Assembly (NCBI GenBank): GCA_026416455.1
Contig: JAOAFE010000002.1
Coordinates: forward strand, 150,212 to 214,211
Direction: 5' to 3'
Length of the DNA stretch: 64,000 nt
DNA from: Syntrophales bacterium
Lineage (GTDB): Bacteria; Desulfobacterota; Syntrophia; Syntrophales; UBA8958
The position numbers and the translations under genes were made by a program. This document shows positions 27,771 to 39,038 of the stretch, piece by piece; the first letter of the stretch is position 1, and each line of letters starts with the position of its first letter. The notes under the pieces were generated by a model. The model was not told the origin of the DNA and did not search any database. It was given only the letters and a program-made list of their open reading frames with translations.

Positions 27771-28671
27771 AGAACTGTTGAAAACCGTTGCCGATCTCGA
27801 AGATCTCCCCAAGGGGGCGTACAATATAAGAAAGGATGGTAAGCTCCTTACCAGGGCGACGACCGCTAATATCGATATCGAAACCTATGGGGATGGTAAG
27901 GGTATTATCGTTAAGATCAAGCCTCATACCGTTAATGAATCCGTACACATTCCCGTCATCTTGAGTCAGGCGGGGTTGTTCGATGTGGTTTATAACCGTT
28001 TTGAAATTGGAGAGGGATCCGATGTAACCATTATCGCCGGCTGTGGTATCCACTGTGGGGGACCGGATCCGGAAGGTCATGCGGGAATTCATGAGTTCAT
28101 CGTGGGAAAGAACGCCAAGGTGAAGTATGTGGAAAAGCACTTTGCCACGGGGCCCGGTAAGGGGAAGAGAACTTTGAACCCGGGGACGAAGGTTTTTTTG
28201 GCTGAAGGGGCACAGGTAGAAATGGAGCTCACCCAGATCGGGGGCGTAGATGAGGCCCATCGGAAAAACGAGTTGATTCTGGGCCCTTCAAGTATGGCTC
28301 TCGTTACAGAACGGGTGATGACGGAAGGGGAACAGATTGCGGAATCGCGAAACACGATTATCCTTGAAGGAGCCAAAAGCCGGGCTAACATGGTGGCCCG
28401 CTCGGTGATAAAAGGAGATTCAGTGCAAAATTTTTATGCCGTCATGGAAGCCCAGGCACCCGCCTTCGGCCACATCGAGTGTGATGCCATCATCATGGAC
28501 CGGGGCCGCAACGAAACCATTCCCTCGCTTAAAGCACTGCATCCGGAGGCGGAGTTAAGTCACGAGGCTTCTATTGGAAAAATTGCGGGCGATCAGCTAA
28601 CCAAGCTAATGAGCTTGGGACTGACCTTTGATGAGGCCGTAGCAAAAATAATCCAGGGATTCTTAAGATAA
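27751..28671 (+). CDS. SufB/SufD-family (SmsB-like) Fe-S scaffold protein
   Basis: '[72 protein letters not shown]', '[29 protein letters not shown]'; ATG at 27751 preferred. Confidence 0.88.
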   Translation: MLNAIDRELLKTVADLEDLPKGAYNIRKDGKLLTRATTANIDIETYGDGKGIIVKIKPHTVNESVHIPVILSQAGLFDVVYNRFEIGEGSDVTIIAGCGIHCGGPDPEGHAGIHEFIVGKNAKVKYVEKHFATGPGKGKRTLNPGTKVFLAEGAQVEMELTQIGGVDEAHRKNELILGPSSMALVTERVMTEGEQIAESRNTIILEGAKSRANMVARSVIKGDSVQNFYAVMEAQAPAFGHIECDAIIMDRGRNETIPSLKALHPEAELSHEASIGKIAGDQLTKLMSLGLTFDEAVAKIIQGFLR

Positions 28672-29720
28672 TGGAAGTAAAGAATTTGCTCGTGACTGGT
28701 GGTTGCGGATTTATTGGTAGCAACTTCGTCCGTTATATCCTTTCGCGTGAGGATTTCAGCGGTCGGGTTATCAACGTGGACAAGCTTACCTATGCAGGGA
28801 ATCCAGAAAATCTGGCGGGCATAGAAGAGGCCTTCCCAGGACGTTACGTCTTTTTAAGGGTTGATATCTGCGATGCCGAGGCGATGGAGAAGATTTTTTC
28901 CGAATTTGAGATTGACGCGGTTTGTCATTTTGCTGCCGAGTCACACGTGGACCGCTCGATCAAGAGGCCCGAAAGCTTTATCCAGACGAACATCGTAGGT
29001 ACCTTCAATCTTTTGGAGGCGGCCAAGAAAGCTGGCGATAGTTTTAAACTCTTTCACCACATCAGCACGGATGAAGTATACGGTTCTTTAGGCCCCACGG
29101 GTTTCTTTACCGAGGAGACACCTTACCGACCCAACAGTCCCTATTCGGCTTCCAAGGCGGCATCCGACCATCTCGTACGGGCGTACCACGAAACTTACGG
29201 ACTGCCGACGACCATTTCCAATTGTTCGAATAATTACGGCCCTTATCAGTTCCCGGAAAAACTGATCCCTCTCATGATCTTAAATGCCCTTGAGGGGAGG
29301 CCTCTGCCCGTTTATGGTGATGGAAAGAACGTCCGGGATTGGTTGTATGTGGTCGACCATTGTGAGGCCATCTGGACGATCATGAAAGAGGGGAGGAGAG
29401 GGGACACTTACAATGTAGGGGGAAACTGCGAAAGGGAAAACATAACTATTGTGGAGCTCATCTGTGACCTTTTGGATGAAAAGTTTCCGTGCGGTACGTC
29501 CCGTCGGAGTTTAATTACCTTTGTTCCCGATCGTCCCGGTCATGATCGCCGTTATGCCATAGATTTTTCTAAAATCAGACGCGAATTGGGATGGTCTCCC
29601 CGAGAATCGTTTGAATCGGGTCTCAAGAAGACGATCAATTGGTACGTGGAAAATCGAGCTTGGACCGAAAGAGTGAGAAGCGGCGAATATCAAGCCTGGA
29701 TCAAAGAACATTACGGATAG
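28671..29720 (+). CDS. rfbB: dTDP-glucose 4,6-dehydratase
   Basis: '[19 protein letters not shown]', '[12 protein letters not shown]', '[22 protein letters not shown]', '[17 protein letters not shown]'. Confidence 0.95.
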   Translation: MEVKNLLVTGGCGFIGSNFVRYILSREDFSGRVINVDKLTYAGNPENLAGIEEAFPGRYVFLRVDICDAEAMEKIFSEFEIDAVCHFAAESHVDRSIKRPESFIQTNIVGTFNLLEAAKKAGDSFKLFHHISTDEVYGSLGPTGFFTEETPYRPNSPYSASKAASDHLVRAYHETYGLPTTISNCSNNYGPYQFPEKLIPLMILNALEGRPLPVYGDGKNVRDWLYVVDHCEAIWTIMKEGRRGDTYNVGGNCERENITIVELICDLLDEKFPCGTSRRSLITFVPDRPGHDRRYAIDFSKIRRELGWSPRESFESGLKKTINWYVENRAWTERVRSGEYQAWIKEHYG

Positions 29721-30020
29721 AAAAAGTTATTCCCCCAGGGCTAACACATTCCAAGGTAAACGTTTCGCCTCAAAGAATCCCCCGAAGCCGTTCTTCTTTC
29801 ATGATCTTTAAGTTGGGAGAAATCATATCCGGCAGGTTCCGGAAGAAATGATACCTCGTCAAGACTTTTCTCGAGAGGGGGACAAGGCTTGATTATTATT
29901 GTTGCTCAAAAAGAAGAGAGGGAGGCTGAGTATTTGACTTTATTGGTATCCTTCTATATGGTCTCTAAAATCTATGTAATCCCTTAAATTCCGTGGCAGG
30001 TGTGGATTGTTAAAAATTTC

Positions 30021-30049
30021 TTGACAGGCGGAAATAAATCGATTATTTA
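30021..30049 (+). promoter_or_regulatory. Promoter of the Rrf2/nadA/met/cys operon
   Basis: TTGACA (30021-30026) - 17 nt - TATTTA (30044-30049). Confidence 0.7.
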
Positions 30050-30091
30050 CTACTATTACGATAGGAATAATAGACAAAGAAGGGAGGGAAG

Positions 30092-30550
30092 ATGAAATTA
30101 TCTACCAGGGCACGTTATGGGTTGCGTTTGATGTTCGCCTTGGCCAAGAATTATGGAAAGGGGTATGTGCTTTTGAAGGATGTTGCGTGTGCGGAGGAAA
30201 TTTCTGAAAAATATTTGAGTCTTATCGTTATCCCGTTGAGGTCAACGGGTTTGATCAATTCGGCCCGGGGTGCGACAGGAGGGTATAGTTTGGCCAGGGA
30301 TCCATCACAGATTACGGTGAAGGAGATTGTAGATGTTCTGGAAGGAGAGGCCCTTTTGGATTGTTTGAAGAACCCGTCTTTGTGTCCTCGCGTCAGTTCC
30401 TGTGTGAGCCGTGACGTGTGGGTGTTGCTCAATGATAAAATTTCTGAGACGCTGAGTTCCATTACCTTGGAAAAGCTTATTCAGATGGAAAATGAGAAGA
30501 TAAGCGGTGGAAAGATCGAGAAAGGAGGAAATCATGAAGATAGTCGATGA
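30092..30550 (+). CDS. Rrf2-family regulator (IscR/CymR-like)
   Basis: 'MKLSTRARYGLRLMFALAKNYG', 'GLINSARGATGGYSLARDPSQITVKEIVDVLEG', 'DCLKNPSLCPRVSSC' three-Cys cluster. Confidence 0.92.
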   Translation: MKLSTRARYGLRLMFALAKNYGKGYVLLKDVACAEEISEKYLSLIVIPLRSTGLINSARGATGGYSLARDPSQITVKEIVDVLEGEALLDCLKNPSLCPRVSSCVSRDVWVLLNDKISETLSSITLEKLIQMENEKISGGKIEKGGNHEDSR

Positions 30551-31442
30551 GATTAGTAAATTAAAAAAGGAAAGAAACGCCATAATTTTGGCTCATAATT
30601 ATCAACTGCCGGAGGTGCAGGATATAGCGGACTTCGTAGGGGATTCTTTGGGACTTAGTATCGAGGCGGCCAAAACCCAAGCACATGTTATTGTCTTTTG
30701 TGGCGTGCACTTTATGGCTGAAACGGCCAAAATATTATCTCCTGGGAAAACAGTCCTTCTCCCCGATGAAACTGCAGGGTGTCCCATGGCGGAGATGATA
30801 ACCGAGGAGGACGTGAGAAGTTTGAAGGCTCAGTTTCCTCGGGCTAAAGTCGTCTGCTACGTTAACACCTCCGCCCGGGTCAAGGCGGAAAGTGATATCT
30901 GTTGTACCTCGGGAAATGCGGAAAAAATAATACGCGAAGCCGTCGGGGAAGATGAGACCGTCATCTTCATTCCCGATCAATACCTGGCTCGGAATATCGA
31001 GCAACGGGTAGGCCGGAAGTTTATCTTTTGGGAGGGATACTGTCCCGTACACATCCAGATTCTGCCAGAAGATATTGAAAAAATGCGATCTCGTTACCCG
31101 GGAGCGGAGGTATTGGTCCATCCGGAGTGCAGACCAGAAGTTGTTGCCCTGGCCGATAGAGTCCTGTCGACGGAGGGCATGTGTCGATACGTACTGAGGT
31201 CGGAGAAAAGGGCCTTCATTATTGGGACTGAGGTTGGTATTCTCCATCGGATGCAGAAAGAAAATCCGGAGAAAAAGTTCTATCCCCTGTCGGAAAGGGC
31301 CATCTGTCCCAATATGAAAAAAATAACACTAGAGAAGGTTTTGTGGGCTCTGGAGGAAAATCGACACGAAATTATCGTGCCGGTCGATGTCATGGAAAGG
31401 GCGAAAGTTAGCTTGGAGAAGATGATTCAATATCAACCTTGA
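30534..31442 (+). CDS. nadA: Quinolinate synthase
   Basis: 'AIILAHNYQLPEVQDIADFVGDSLGLSIEAAKTQAHVIVFCGVHFMAETAKIL', 'HPECRPEVVALAD', 'CPNMKKITLEKVLWALE'. Confidence 0.96.
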   Translation: MKIVDEISKLKKERNAIILAHNYQLPEVQDIADFVGDSLGLSIEAAKTQAHVIVFCGVHFMAETAKILSPGKTVLLPDETAGCPMAEMITEEDVRSLKAQFPRAKVVCYVNTSARVKAESDICCTSGNAEKIIREAVGEDETVIFIPDQYLARNIEQRVGRKFIFWEGYCPVHIQILPEDIEKMRSRYPGAEVLVHPECRPEVVALADRVLSTEGMCRYVLRSEKRAFIIGTEVGILHRMQKENPEKKFYPLSERAICPNMKKITLEKVLWALEENRHEIIVPVDVMERAKVSLEKMIQYQP

Positions 31443-32747
<1,305 letters not shown>

Positions 32748-32763
32748 AGGGAGGCATGAGATC

Positions 32764-33693
32764 ATGGAACGGATATTCGCAGATATCACCCAAACGATAG
32801 GGAACACACCTTTAGTTCGGCTAAACAAAATAGGCCAAGGATTGGGTGGAGAAATTGTCGCGAAGATTGAATCCTTCAATCCACTGTCCAGTGTAAAGGA
32901 TAGGATTGGAGTGGCCATGATTGAGGCGGCTGAAAAAGAGGGGCTTATAGATAAGGAAACGGTGATTGTGGAGCCTACCAGCGGCAATACGGGCATTGCC
33001 CTGGCCTTCGTGTGCGCCGCAAAAGGGTACCGTCTCATTCTGACCATGCCCGATACAATGAGTATGGAGCGACGGCGACTCTTGTCCATCCTCGGGGCGG
33101 AATTGGTTTTAACGGAAGGAACGAAGGGTATGAGGGGGGCAATCGAGAAGGCGGAAGAATTAAAAACCAAGTATAAAAAAAGTTTCATGCCCCAGCAATT
33201 CAAAAATCCGGCCAATCCCGAGATTCACCGGAGAACAACGGCTCTCGAAATATGGAACGATACGGGCGGTAGAGTGGACTTTTTCGTGGCTGGCGTTGGA
33301 ACGGGCGGTACGATTACGGGTGTGGGTGAGGTATTAAAACAGAAGAATCCCACCATCAAAGTCATAGCGGTGGAGCCTAAAGATTCTCCCGTTCTCTCCG
33401 GCGGGAACCCGGGACCTCACAAAATACAGGGTATCGGTGCCGGGTTCATCCCCGACGTATTGAATAAAGGCATTATTGATGAAGTAATAGCCGTTGACCA
33501 TGAGGATGCAGGCGCGATGGCAAGGAGATTGGCAAGGGAGGAAGGGATCTTGGCCGGCATATCGAGCGGGGCTGCCCTCTGGGCAGCCGTTTCGGTGGCA
33601 AAGAGAGCAGAAGCGTCGGGCAAAAGGATTGTAACCGTTTTACCGGATACGGGAGAACGATATCTGTCCACCTGGTTATTCGAAACTGGATAA
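32764..33693 (+). CDS. cysK: Cysteine synthase A
   Basis: '[13 protein letters not shown]', '[21 protein letters not shown]', '[13 protein letters not shown]', '[14 protein letters not shown]'. Confidence 0.95.
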   Translation: MERIFADITQTIGNTPLVRLNKIGQGLGGEIVAKIESFNPLSSVKDRIGVAMIEAAEKEGLIDKETVIVEPTSGNTGIALAFVCAAKGYRLILTMPDTMSMERRRLLSILGAELVLTEGTKGMRGAIEKAEELKTKYKKSFMPQQFKNPANPEIHRRTTALEIWNDTGGRVDFFVAGVGTGGTITGVGEVLKQKNPTIKVIAVEPKDSPVLSGGNPGPHKIQGIGAGFIPDVLNKGIIDEVIAVDHEDAGAMARRLAREEGILAGISSGAALWAAVSVAKRAEASGKRIVTVLPDTGERYLSTWLFETG

Positions 33694-33697
33694 AAAA

Positions 33698-34822
33698 ATG
33701 GAATCGAAGAAAGATAATGCCCTTGGCATCGTAGACACCCAATATTTCACCTTCGGAGGCCCCGGCAATGAGTTAACATTGGCGAGCGGTGAGAAGTTGG
33801 GGCCGATTACGCTGGCCTACGAGACCTATGGAGAGCTTAACCACGATAAGTCTAACGCTGTTTTGATTCTTCATGCCCTTTCGGGGAATGCCCATGCGGC
33901 TGGTGTCTCGCAAGAAGGGGAAGTTGGATGGTGGGATAACATGATCGGTCCCGGCAAGGCCTTCGATACAAATAAATATTTCATTATCTGTTCAAATGTA
34001 ATCGGTGGATGTAAGGGATCGACGGGCCCATCTTCCATCAATCCTTCAACGGGGAAGCCATACGCCCTTGACTTTCCGTTTATCACCGTATCCGATATGG
34101 TAGCTGCACAGAGACATTTAATCGACTTCCTCGGCATTGAGAGGTTGTTGTGTGTGGCTGGTGGTTCCATGGGAGGTATGCAAGCCCTACAATGGGTGTC
34201 ATCCTATGGTGAACGGGTAAAATCGGCGGTGGTAATAGCCTCGACTTTAAAACATTCGGCCCAGCAGATCGCCTTCAATGAGGTGGTGCGTCAGGCTATT
34301 ATGGCGGATCCCGATTGGCGGGGTGGTTATTACTATGATTATGGACAACCGGAAAAGGGCCTCGCCTTGGCTCGCATGATCGGGCACATTACCTTTATGA
34401 GCGAGGAATCGATGGAGAAAAAATTTTCTCGCCGTTTGAAAAATGGAGATTTCAGTTTCCGGTTTGAGACGGATTTCGAGGTCGAGGGATATTTACATTA
34501 CCGGGGAGAAAGTTTCGTGAGAAGATTCGATGCGAATTCCTATCTTTATCTAACGAAGGCCCTAGATTACTTCGACCTCTCGGGAGGAAAACTAATCCCT
34601 CAGGATACCTCCATTGATACCCGCTTTCTGGTTATATCTTTTCGGTCAGATTGGCTTTATCCCCCTTCTCAATCGAAGGAGATAGTGCGTGTATTAAAGA
34701 AAAGACATATGGAGGCTACCTACTGCGAACTTAAATCTTCTTATGGCCACGATGCCTTTTTAGTGGAAACGGGAGAACAGACGGAGTTGATCAGACATTT
34801 TTTGGAGAGCATCTGTAAATGA
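33698..34822 (+). CDS. metX: Homoserine O-acetyltransferase
   Basis: 'LAYETYGELNHDKSNAVLILHALSGNAHAAG', 'VAGGSMGGMQALQW', 'SSYGHDAFLVE'. Confidence 0.95.
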   Translation: MESKKDNALGIVDTQYFTFGGPGNELTLASGEKLGPITLAYETYGELNHDKSNAVLILHALSGNAHAAGVSQEGEVGWWDNMIGPGKAFDTNKYFIICSNVIGGCKGSTGPSSINPSTGKPYALDFPFITVSDMVAAQRHLIDFLGIERLLCVAGGSMGGMQALQWVSSYGERVKSAVVIASTLKHSAQQIAFNEVVRQAIMADPDWRGGYYYDYGQPEKGLALARMIGHITFMSEESMEKKFSRRLKNGDFSFRFETDFEVEGYLHYRGESFVRRFDANSYLYLTKALDYFDLSGGKLIPQDTSIDTRFLVISFRSDWLYPPSQSKEIVRVLKKRHMEATYCELKSSYGHDAFLVETGEQTELIRHFLESICK

Positions 34823-35436
34823 AAGGGCGAAAAACAGCAAATCAGGAGAAAAAACTCAGATTGGACCACCATATCATTTACTCTCTGATAGAGCCTGGCT
34901 CTCGGGTTCTGGATCTGGGTTGTGGTGATGGGGAGCTCCTGTTTTCTCTGGTTCGCGACAAAGGGATTCAGGCGCAGGGGATTGAACTTGACGAAGAAGC
35001 CGTCTATGCCTGCGTCAAAAAAGGTCTTAACGTTTTCCAGGACGACATAGAAAACGGCCTCCACGGTTATCCGGATGAGGCCTTTCATTATGTAATCCTC
35101 AATCAGTGCCTACAAGAAGTAAGGAAGATAGATGAGGTGATAAACGAGTCCCTTCGTATTGGCCGCCAGGTCATAGTAGGTTTTCCCAACTTTGCTCACT
35201 ATAAGTCACGTTTCATGCTTTTCTTTCGCGGCCGCGCGCCGATGACTGAGACCTTACCTTACAGTTGGTATGATACACCGAACCTACGTTTCTTGAGTAT
35301 CAAAGATTTTGAAGATTTTAGTCGGAAGAGAAACATCAAAATCGTTAAATCATACTTCATAACAGCCAGGCGACAGATTAAAATATTTCCCAACCTGTTT
35401 GCCGAAAGTGCTGTTGTTGTTTTAACTAAAAAATAG
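34819..35436 (+). CDS. metW: Methionine biosynthesis protein MetW
   Basis: 'GSRVLDLGCGDGELLFSLVRDKGIQAQGIELDE'; ATGA overlap with metX. Confidence 0.93.
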   Translation: MKGRKTANQEKKLRLDHHIIYSLIEPGSRVLDLGCGDGELLFSLVRDKGIQAQGIELDEEAVYACVKKGLNVFQDDIENGLHGYPDEAFHYVILNQCLQEVRKIDEVINESLRIGRQVIVGFPNFAHYKSRFMLFFRGRAPMTETLPYSWYDTPNLRFLSIKDFEDFSRKRNIKIVKSYFITARRQIKIFPNLFAESAVVVLTKK

Positions 35437-35447
35437 GGGGAGTACGT

Positions 35448-36290
35448 ATGTGGGAGTATACGGATAAGGTAAAGGATCATTTTCTTAATCCGCGCAATGT
35501 GGGGGAAATAGAAAATCCCGATGGAGTGGGGGAGGTGGGGTCCATTGCCTGTGGAGATGCGCTGCGACTGACCTTTAAATTAGACGAAAACAAAAGGATA
35601 AAGGAGGCAAAATTTAAAACCTTTGGTTGTGCTAGCGCCATCGCGTCAGCCTCCGCCTTGACGGAGATGATCAAGGGTCTCACCTTAGAAGAGGCAAAAA
35701 AAATAACCAATCAAGACATTGCCAGGTATTTGGGTGGTCTACCGGATGAGAAAATGCACTGTTCGGTCATGGGGAGGCAAGCCCTGGAGAAGGCGATCGA
35801 TTACTATGAGGGTAAGGTATATACTCAAGAAGAAGGGACGATCGTCTGCGAATGCTTCGGTGTTACGGAAGAGGAAATCGAACGGGCCATCAAGGAGAAT
35901 AACCTTTCCACGGTGGAGGAGGTCACCAATTATACCAAAGCGGGTGGCGGTTGTGGCAATTGTCGAGGGCGGATCGAGGAGATTTTGGAACGACTGAGAG
36001 GCCAGGTGAAGGCAGGGGACAAGAAAAAGCTCTCTAACCTGCAGAAGATTCGTCTCATTGAAGAGACCATTGAAAGGGAAATTCGTCCTTCCTTGAAAAA
36101 AGACGGGGGAGACATAGAATTGGTAGATATTGTTGGCAACCGGGTGATTGTGGCTACACGTGGGGCCTGTGCCACCTGTAACGCTGCCGGTATTACCTTA
36201 AAGCATTTCGTAGAACGACGGCTAAAAGAGGTGGTGTCTTCAGACATTGTCGTGGAGGAGGCAGAAAATGAAAACAATATATCTCGATAA
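35448..36290 (+). CDS. nifU: NifU-type Fe-S scaffold (IscU-like + Fer2_BFD + NifU C-terminal)
   Basis: 'KDHFLNPRNVGEIENPDGVGEVGSIACGDALRLTFKL', 'CECFGVTEEEIERAI...GGGCGNCRGRIEEIL', 'RPSLKKDGGDIELVDIVGNRVIVATRGACATC'. Confidence 0.95.
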   Translation: MWEYTDKVKDHFLNPRNVGEIENPDGVGEVGSIACGDALRLTFKLDENKRIKEAKFKTFGCASAIASASALTEMIKGLTLEEAKKITNQDIARYLGGLPDEKMHCSVMGRQALEKAIDYYEGKVYTQEEGTIVCECFGVTEEEIERAIKENNLSTVEEVTNYTKAGGGCGNCRGRIEEILERLRGQVKAGDKKKLSNLQKIRLIEETIEREIRPSLKKDGGDIELVDIVGNRVIVATRGACATCNAAGITLKHFVERRLKEVVSSDIVVEEAENENNISR

Positions 36291-37449
36291 CAATGCAACA
36301 ACAAAAGTTTCGGAGGAAGTATTGGCGGAGATACTTCCCTACTTTAGTGAATTTTATGGCAACCCCTCTAGTATGCATACCTTTGGTGGGCAAGTGGCGA
36401 CAAAGATAAAAGAGGCCCGACAGCAGGTAGCCGCCCTTATCGGGGCGTCTCCTGATGAAATAATCTTTACGAGTTGCGGGACGGAAAGTGATAATACGGC
36501 TATTAGGTCCGCCCTCCTGGCAAATCCGAATAAAAAACATATAGTTACCAGTCGGGTAGAACATCCTGCCGTGCTCGCGCTTGTGTCTCACCTATCGACG
36601 CTGGGATATAGGATTACCGAACTACCGGTTAACAAAGAAGGACTGTTGGATTTAGAGCTTTTGAGAAGGAGTATTACGGCCGACACAGCCATAGTCAGTT
36701 TGATGTGGGCGAATAACGAAACAGGAGTCATCTTTCCGGTGGAAGAGGCGGCGGAGATTGCCCATGAAAAAGGGGTACTTTTCCACACCGATGCGGTGCA
36801 GGCGGTGGGTAAAATCCCGATCGATATGAAGAGGAACGTGATAGATATGTTATCCCTTTCGGGGCATAAACTCCATGCGCCCAAAGGCGTCGGAGCTCTT
36901 TACGTGCGACGAGGTACCAAGTTTGCTCCATTTCTCATCGGAGGTCATCAAGAAAAGGGAAGGCGAAGTGGTACCGAGAACGTACCGGGCATTATAGGTT
37001 TGGGGAAGGCCTGTGAACTCGCGGCGGCGAATATGGAAAAAGAGAATACCTACGTTCGTCGTCTCCGGGACAGGTTAGAACAAGGGCTTCTTTCTCGCAT
37101 TCCTCGGTGTAAAATAAATGGCCATCTTGAAAAACGGCTGCCCAATACGACTAATATCAGCTTCGAATACGTGGAAGGAGAGGCTATTCTTCTTTTATTG
37201 AATGAGTGGGGTATCTGTGCCTCTTCCGGTTCGGCCTGTACGTCCGGTTCTCTGCAGCCCTCCCATGTACTTAGGGCCATGGGGGTCCCGTTTACAATGG
37301 CTCACGGCTCCATTCGATTCAGCTTAAGTATCTACAATACAGAAGAGGAAATAGATTTCGTCCTGGATAAGATGCCGACGATTATCTCGAGGCTGAGAGA
37401 GATGTCGCCGTACTGGCAGCAGGTCGAAAGTTGTGAATACATGTCTTGA
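36268..37449 (+). CDS. nifS: Cysteine desulfurase, NifS-type
   Basis: 'IYLDNNATTKVSEEVL', 'LSLSGHKLHAPKGVGALYVRRGT', 'ASSGSACTSGSLQPSHVL'; ATG at 36268 preferred. Confidence 0.95.
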   Translation: MKTIYLDNNATTKVSEEVLAEILPYFSEFYGNPSSMHTFGGQVATKIKEARQQVAALIGASPDEIIFTSCGTESDNTAIRSALLANPNKKHIVTSRVEHPAVLALVSHLSTLGYRITELPVNKEGLLDLELLRRSITADTAIVSLMWANNETGVIFPVEEAAEIAHEKGVLFHTDAVQAVGKIPIDMKRNVIDMLSLSGHKLHAPKGVGALYVRRGTKFAPFLIGGHQEKGRRSGTENVPGIIGLGKACELAAANMEKENTYVRRLRDRLEQGLLSRIPRCKINGHLEKRLPNTTNISFEYVEGEAILLLLNEWGICASSGSACTSGSLQPSHVLRAMGVPFTMAHGSIRFSLSIYNTEEEIDFVLDKMPTIISRLREMSPYWQQVESCEYMS

Positions 37450-37462
37450 TTGGTAAGACGGT

Positions 37463-38449
37463 GTGAAAAAGATGAGAGATCGAGCCAAATGCAGAAAATC
37501 GCTAAAGGAAAAGATTGATATACGGAACGAATTGCCGAAGGTGGTGAAAAAATTAGTTGCTTCATGCGACGATGAAAGATGCTTCGATCACGTAAGCGCT
37601 GAGCCCATTCCCGACCGCAGGGCGGTAATAGAGATTCTCCATCGTTTAGTTGTGGTTCTTTACCCAGGATATTTTATTCGACACCGGCTGGATAAAATCA
37701 ATTTGGCCTACTATTTGGGAGAACAAATAACCGGTCTTTACGAAGCCCTTTCGAATCAGATTATCTTGGCCCTCCGTCATGATTGTCTGCGCCTGAATAA
37801 ATCTTGCGTTCACTGTGAAACCTTGGGGCAAAAGTTGGCTCTTCAATTCATGAAAAAGTTGCCGGATTTGAGATTGGCTTTGGCCAAAGATGTAAGAGCG
37901 GCCTACGAAGGAGATCCGGCAGCCAAGAGTTATGACGAAATCATCTTCAGTTATCCGGGCATATTTGCCATTACCGTTTACCGCATTGCCCATGAACTGT
38001 TTAAATTGCACGTTCCTTTAATTCCGAGAATTATGACCGAATACGCCCATAGTCAAACGGGGATCGATATTCATCCGGCTGCTCAGATCGGAGAAAGTTT
38101 CTTTATCGATCACGGAACGGGAGTAGTGATTGGGGAAACATGCATCATTGGCAACCGCGTGCGCATCTATCAAGGCGTTACGCTGGGGGCCCTTTCTCTC
38201 TCCAAATCGGAGGTTGAGGGGTTAAGGGAAAAGAAACGCCACCCCACGATAGAAGATGACGTTATTATTTATGCCAATGCAACCATATTGGGTGGAGATA
38301 CGGTGGTTGGAGCCCGGTCTGTGATCGGGGGTAATGTGTGGCTAACCCATTCGGTGCCGCCGGAGACAGAGGTGTATATTGATGTAAAGAATCAGTACCA
38401 GAAAAACATGGACTCGGCAAAGAATACTCGTCGAAAGGGTGGCTTTTAG
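37463..38449 (+). CDS. cysE: Serine O-acetyltransferase
   Basis: 'GIDIHPAAQIGESFFIDHGTGVVIGETCIIGNRVRIYQGVTLGALS', hexapeptide repeats, 'ANATILGGDTVVGARSVIGGNVWLT'. Confidence 0.92.
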   Translation: MKKMRDRAKCRKSLKEKIDIRNELPKVVKKLVASCDDERCFDHVSAEPIPDRRAVIEILHRLVVVLYPGYFIRHRLDKINLAYYLGEQITGLYEALSNQIILALRHDCLRLNKSCVHCETLGQKLALQFMKKLPDLRLALAKDVRAAYEGDPAAKSYDEIIFSYPGIFAITVYRIAHELFKLHVPLIPRIMTEYAHSQTGIDIHPAAQIGESFFIDHGTGVVIGETCIIGNRVRIYQGVTLGALSLSKSEVEGLREKKRHPTIEDDVIIYANATILGGDTVVGARSVIGGNVWLTHSVPPETEVYIDVKNQYQKNMDSAKNTRRKGGF

Positions 38450-38460
38450 GGCGCGAAAAA

Positions 38461-38907
38461 ATGGATAGGAAAGGCAGAATAATTGCGATCAATATCTCTT
38501 CGAAAAAAGGGGAGAAAAAGAAAAACGTGGGACGGGGGATCCTGGTAGCTGATCTGGGCTTACAGGGGGACGCCCATGCCGAGCAGGGCCCAAGGCAAGT
38601 CAGCCTTCTTTCTCAAAAATGTCTTGAGCAGGTGAGACAACAAAGGGGTGTCAATATAGGTTATGGCGATTTTGCGGAGAATATAACCGTAGAAGGGATC
38701 GACTTCTCATTGCTCAAGGTAGGGATGAGATTGAAGGTTGGTAGGGACGTACTTCTTGAGATATCTCAGATAGGTAAATCATGTGATCACCCATGCCATA
38801 TCTTCTATGCCGTCGGGGAATGTGGAATGCAAAAAGAAGGAGTCTTTGCGCGTGTTGTTTTAGGTGGTGAGATAAAAATGAGTGATGACATTGAGATTGT
38901 TTCGTAA
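38461..38907 (+). CDS. MOSC-domain protein
   Basis: 'GLQGDAHAEQGPRQVSLLSQ', 'DFAENITVEGIDFSLLKVGMRLKVG', 'QIGKSCDHPC'. Confidence 0.88.
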   Translation: MDRKGRIIAINISSKKGEKKKNVGRGILVADLGLQGDAHAEQGPRQVSLLSQKCLEQVRQQRGVNIGYGDFAENITVEGIDFSLLKVGMRLKVGRDVLLEISQIGKSCDHPCHIFYAVGECGMQKEGVFARVVLGGEIKMSDDIEIVS

Positions 38908-39038
38908 TAGGCGCGAAACAAGCAGTCCCAACGATCAATTCATCTTCGAAGTTCAAATCCGTTCGAAATTATTAACTTGACATAAGTTGTTAATAATCTA
39001 TAGCCTCAAAAAAATAGGGCGGATGGATGAGGTGACGT

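Noticed and set aside
27688-28260. 190 aa minus-strand ORF
   Set aside because: Antisense to the SufC/SufB-like genes, which have clear family motifs.
29639-29851. 70 aa plus-strand ORF at the rfbB end and in the 29721-30091 gap
   Set aside because: Mostly overlaps rfbB in another frame; the gap is better read as non-coding with the Rrf2 promoter.
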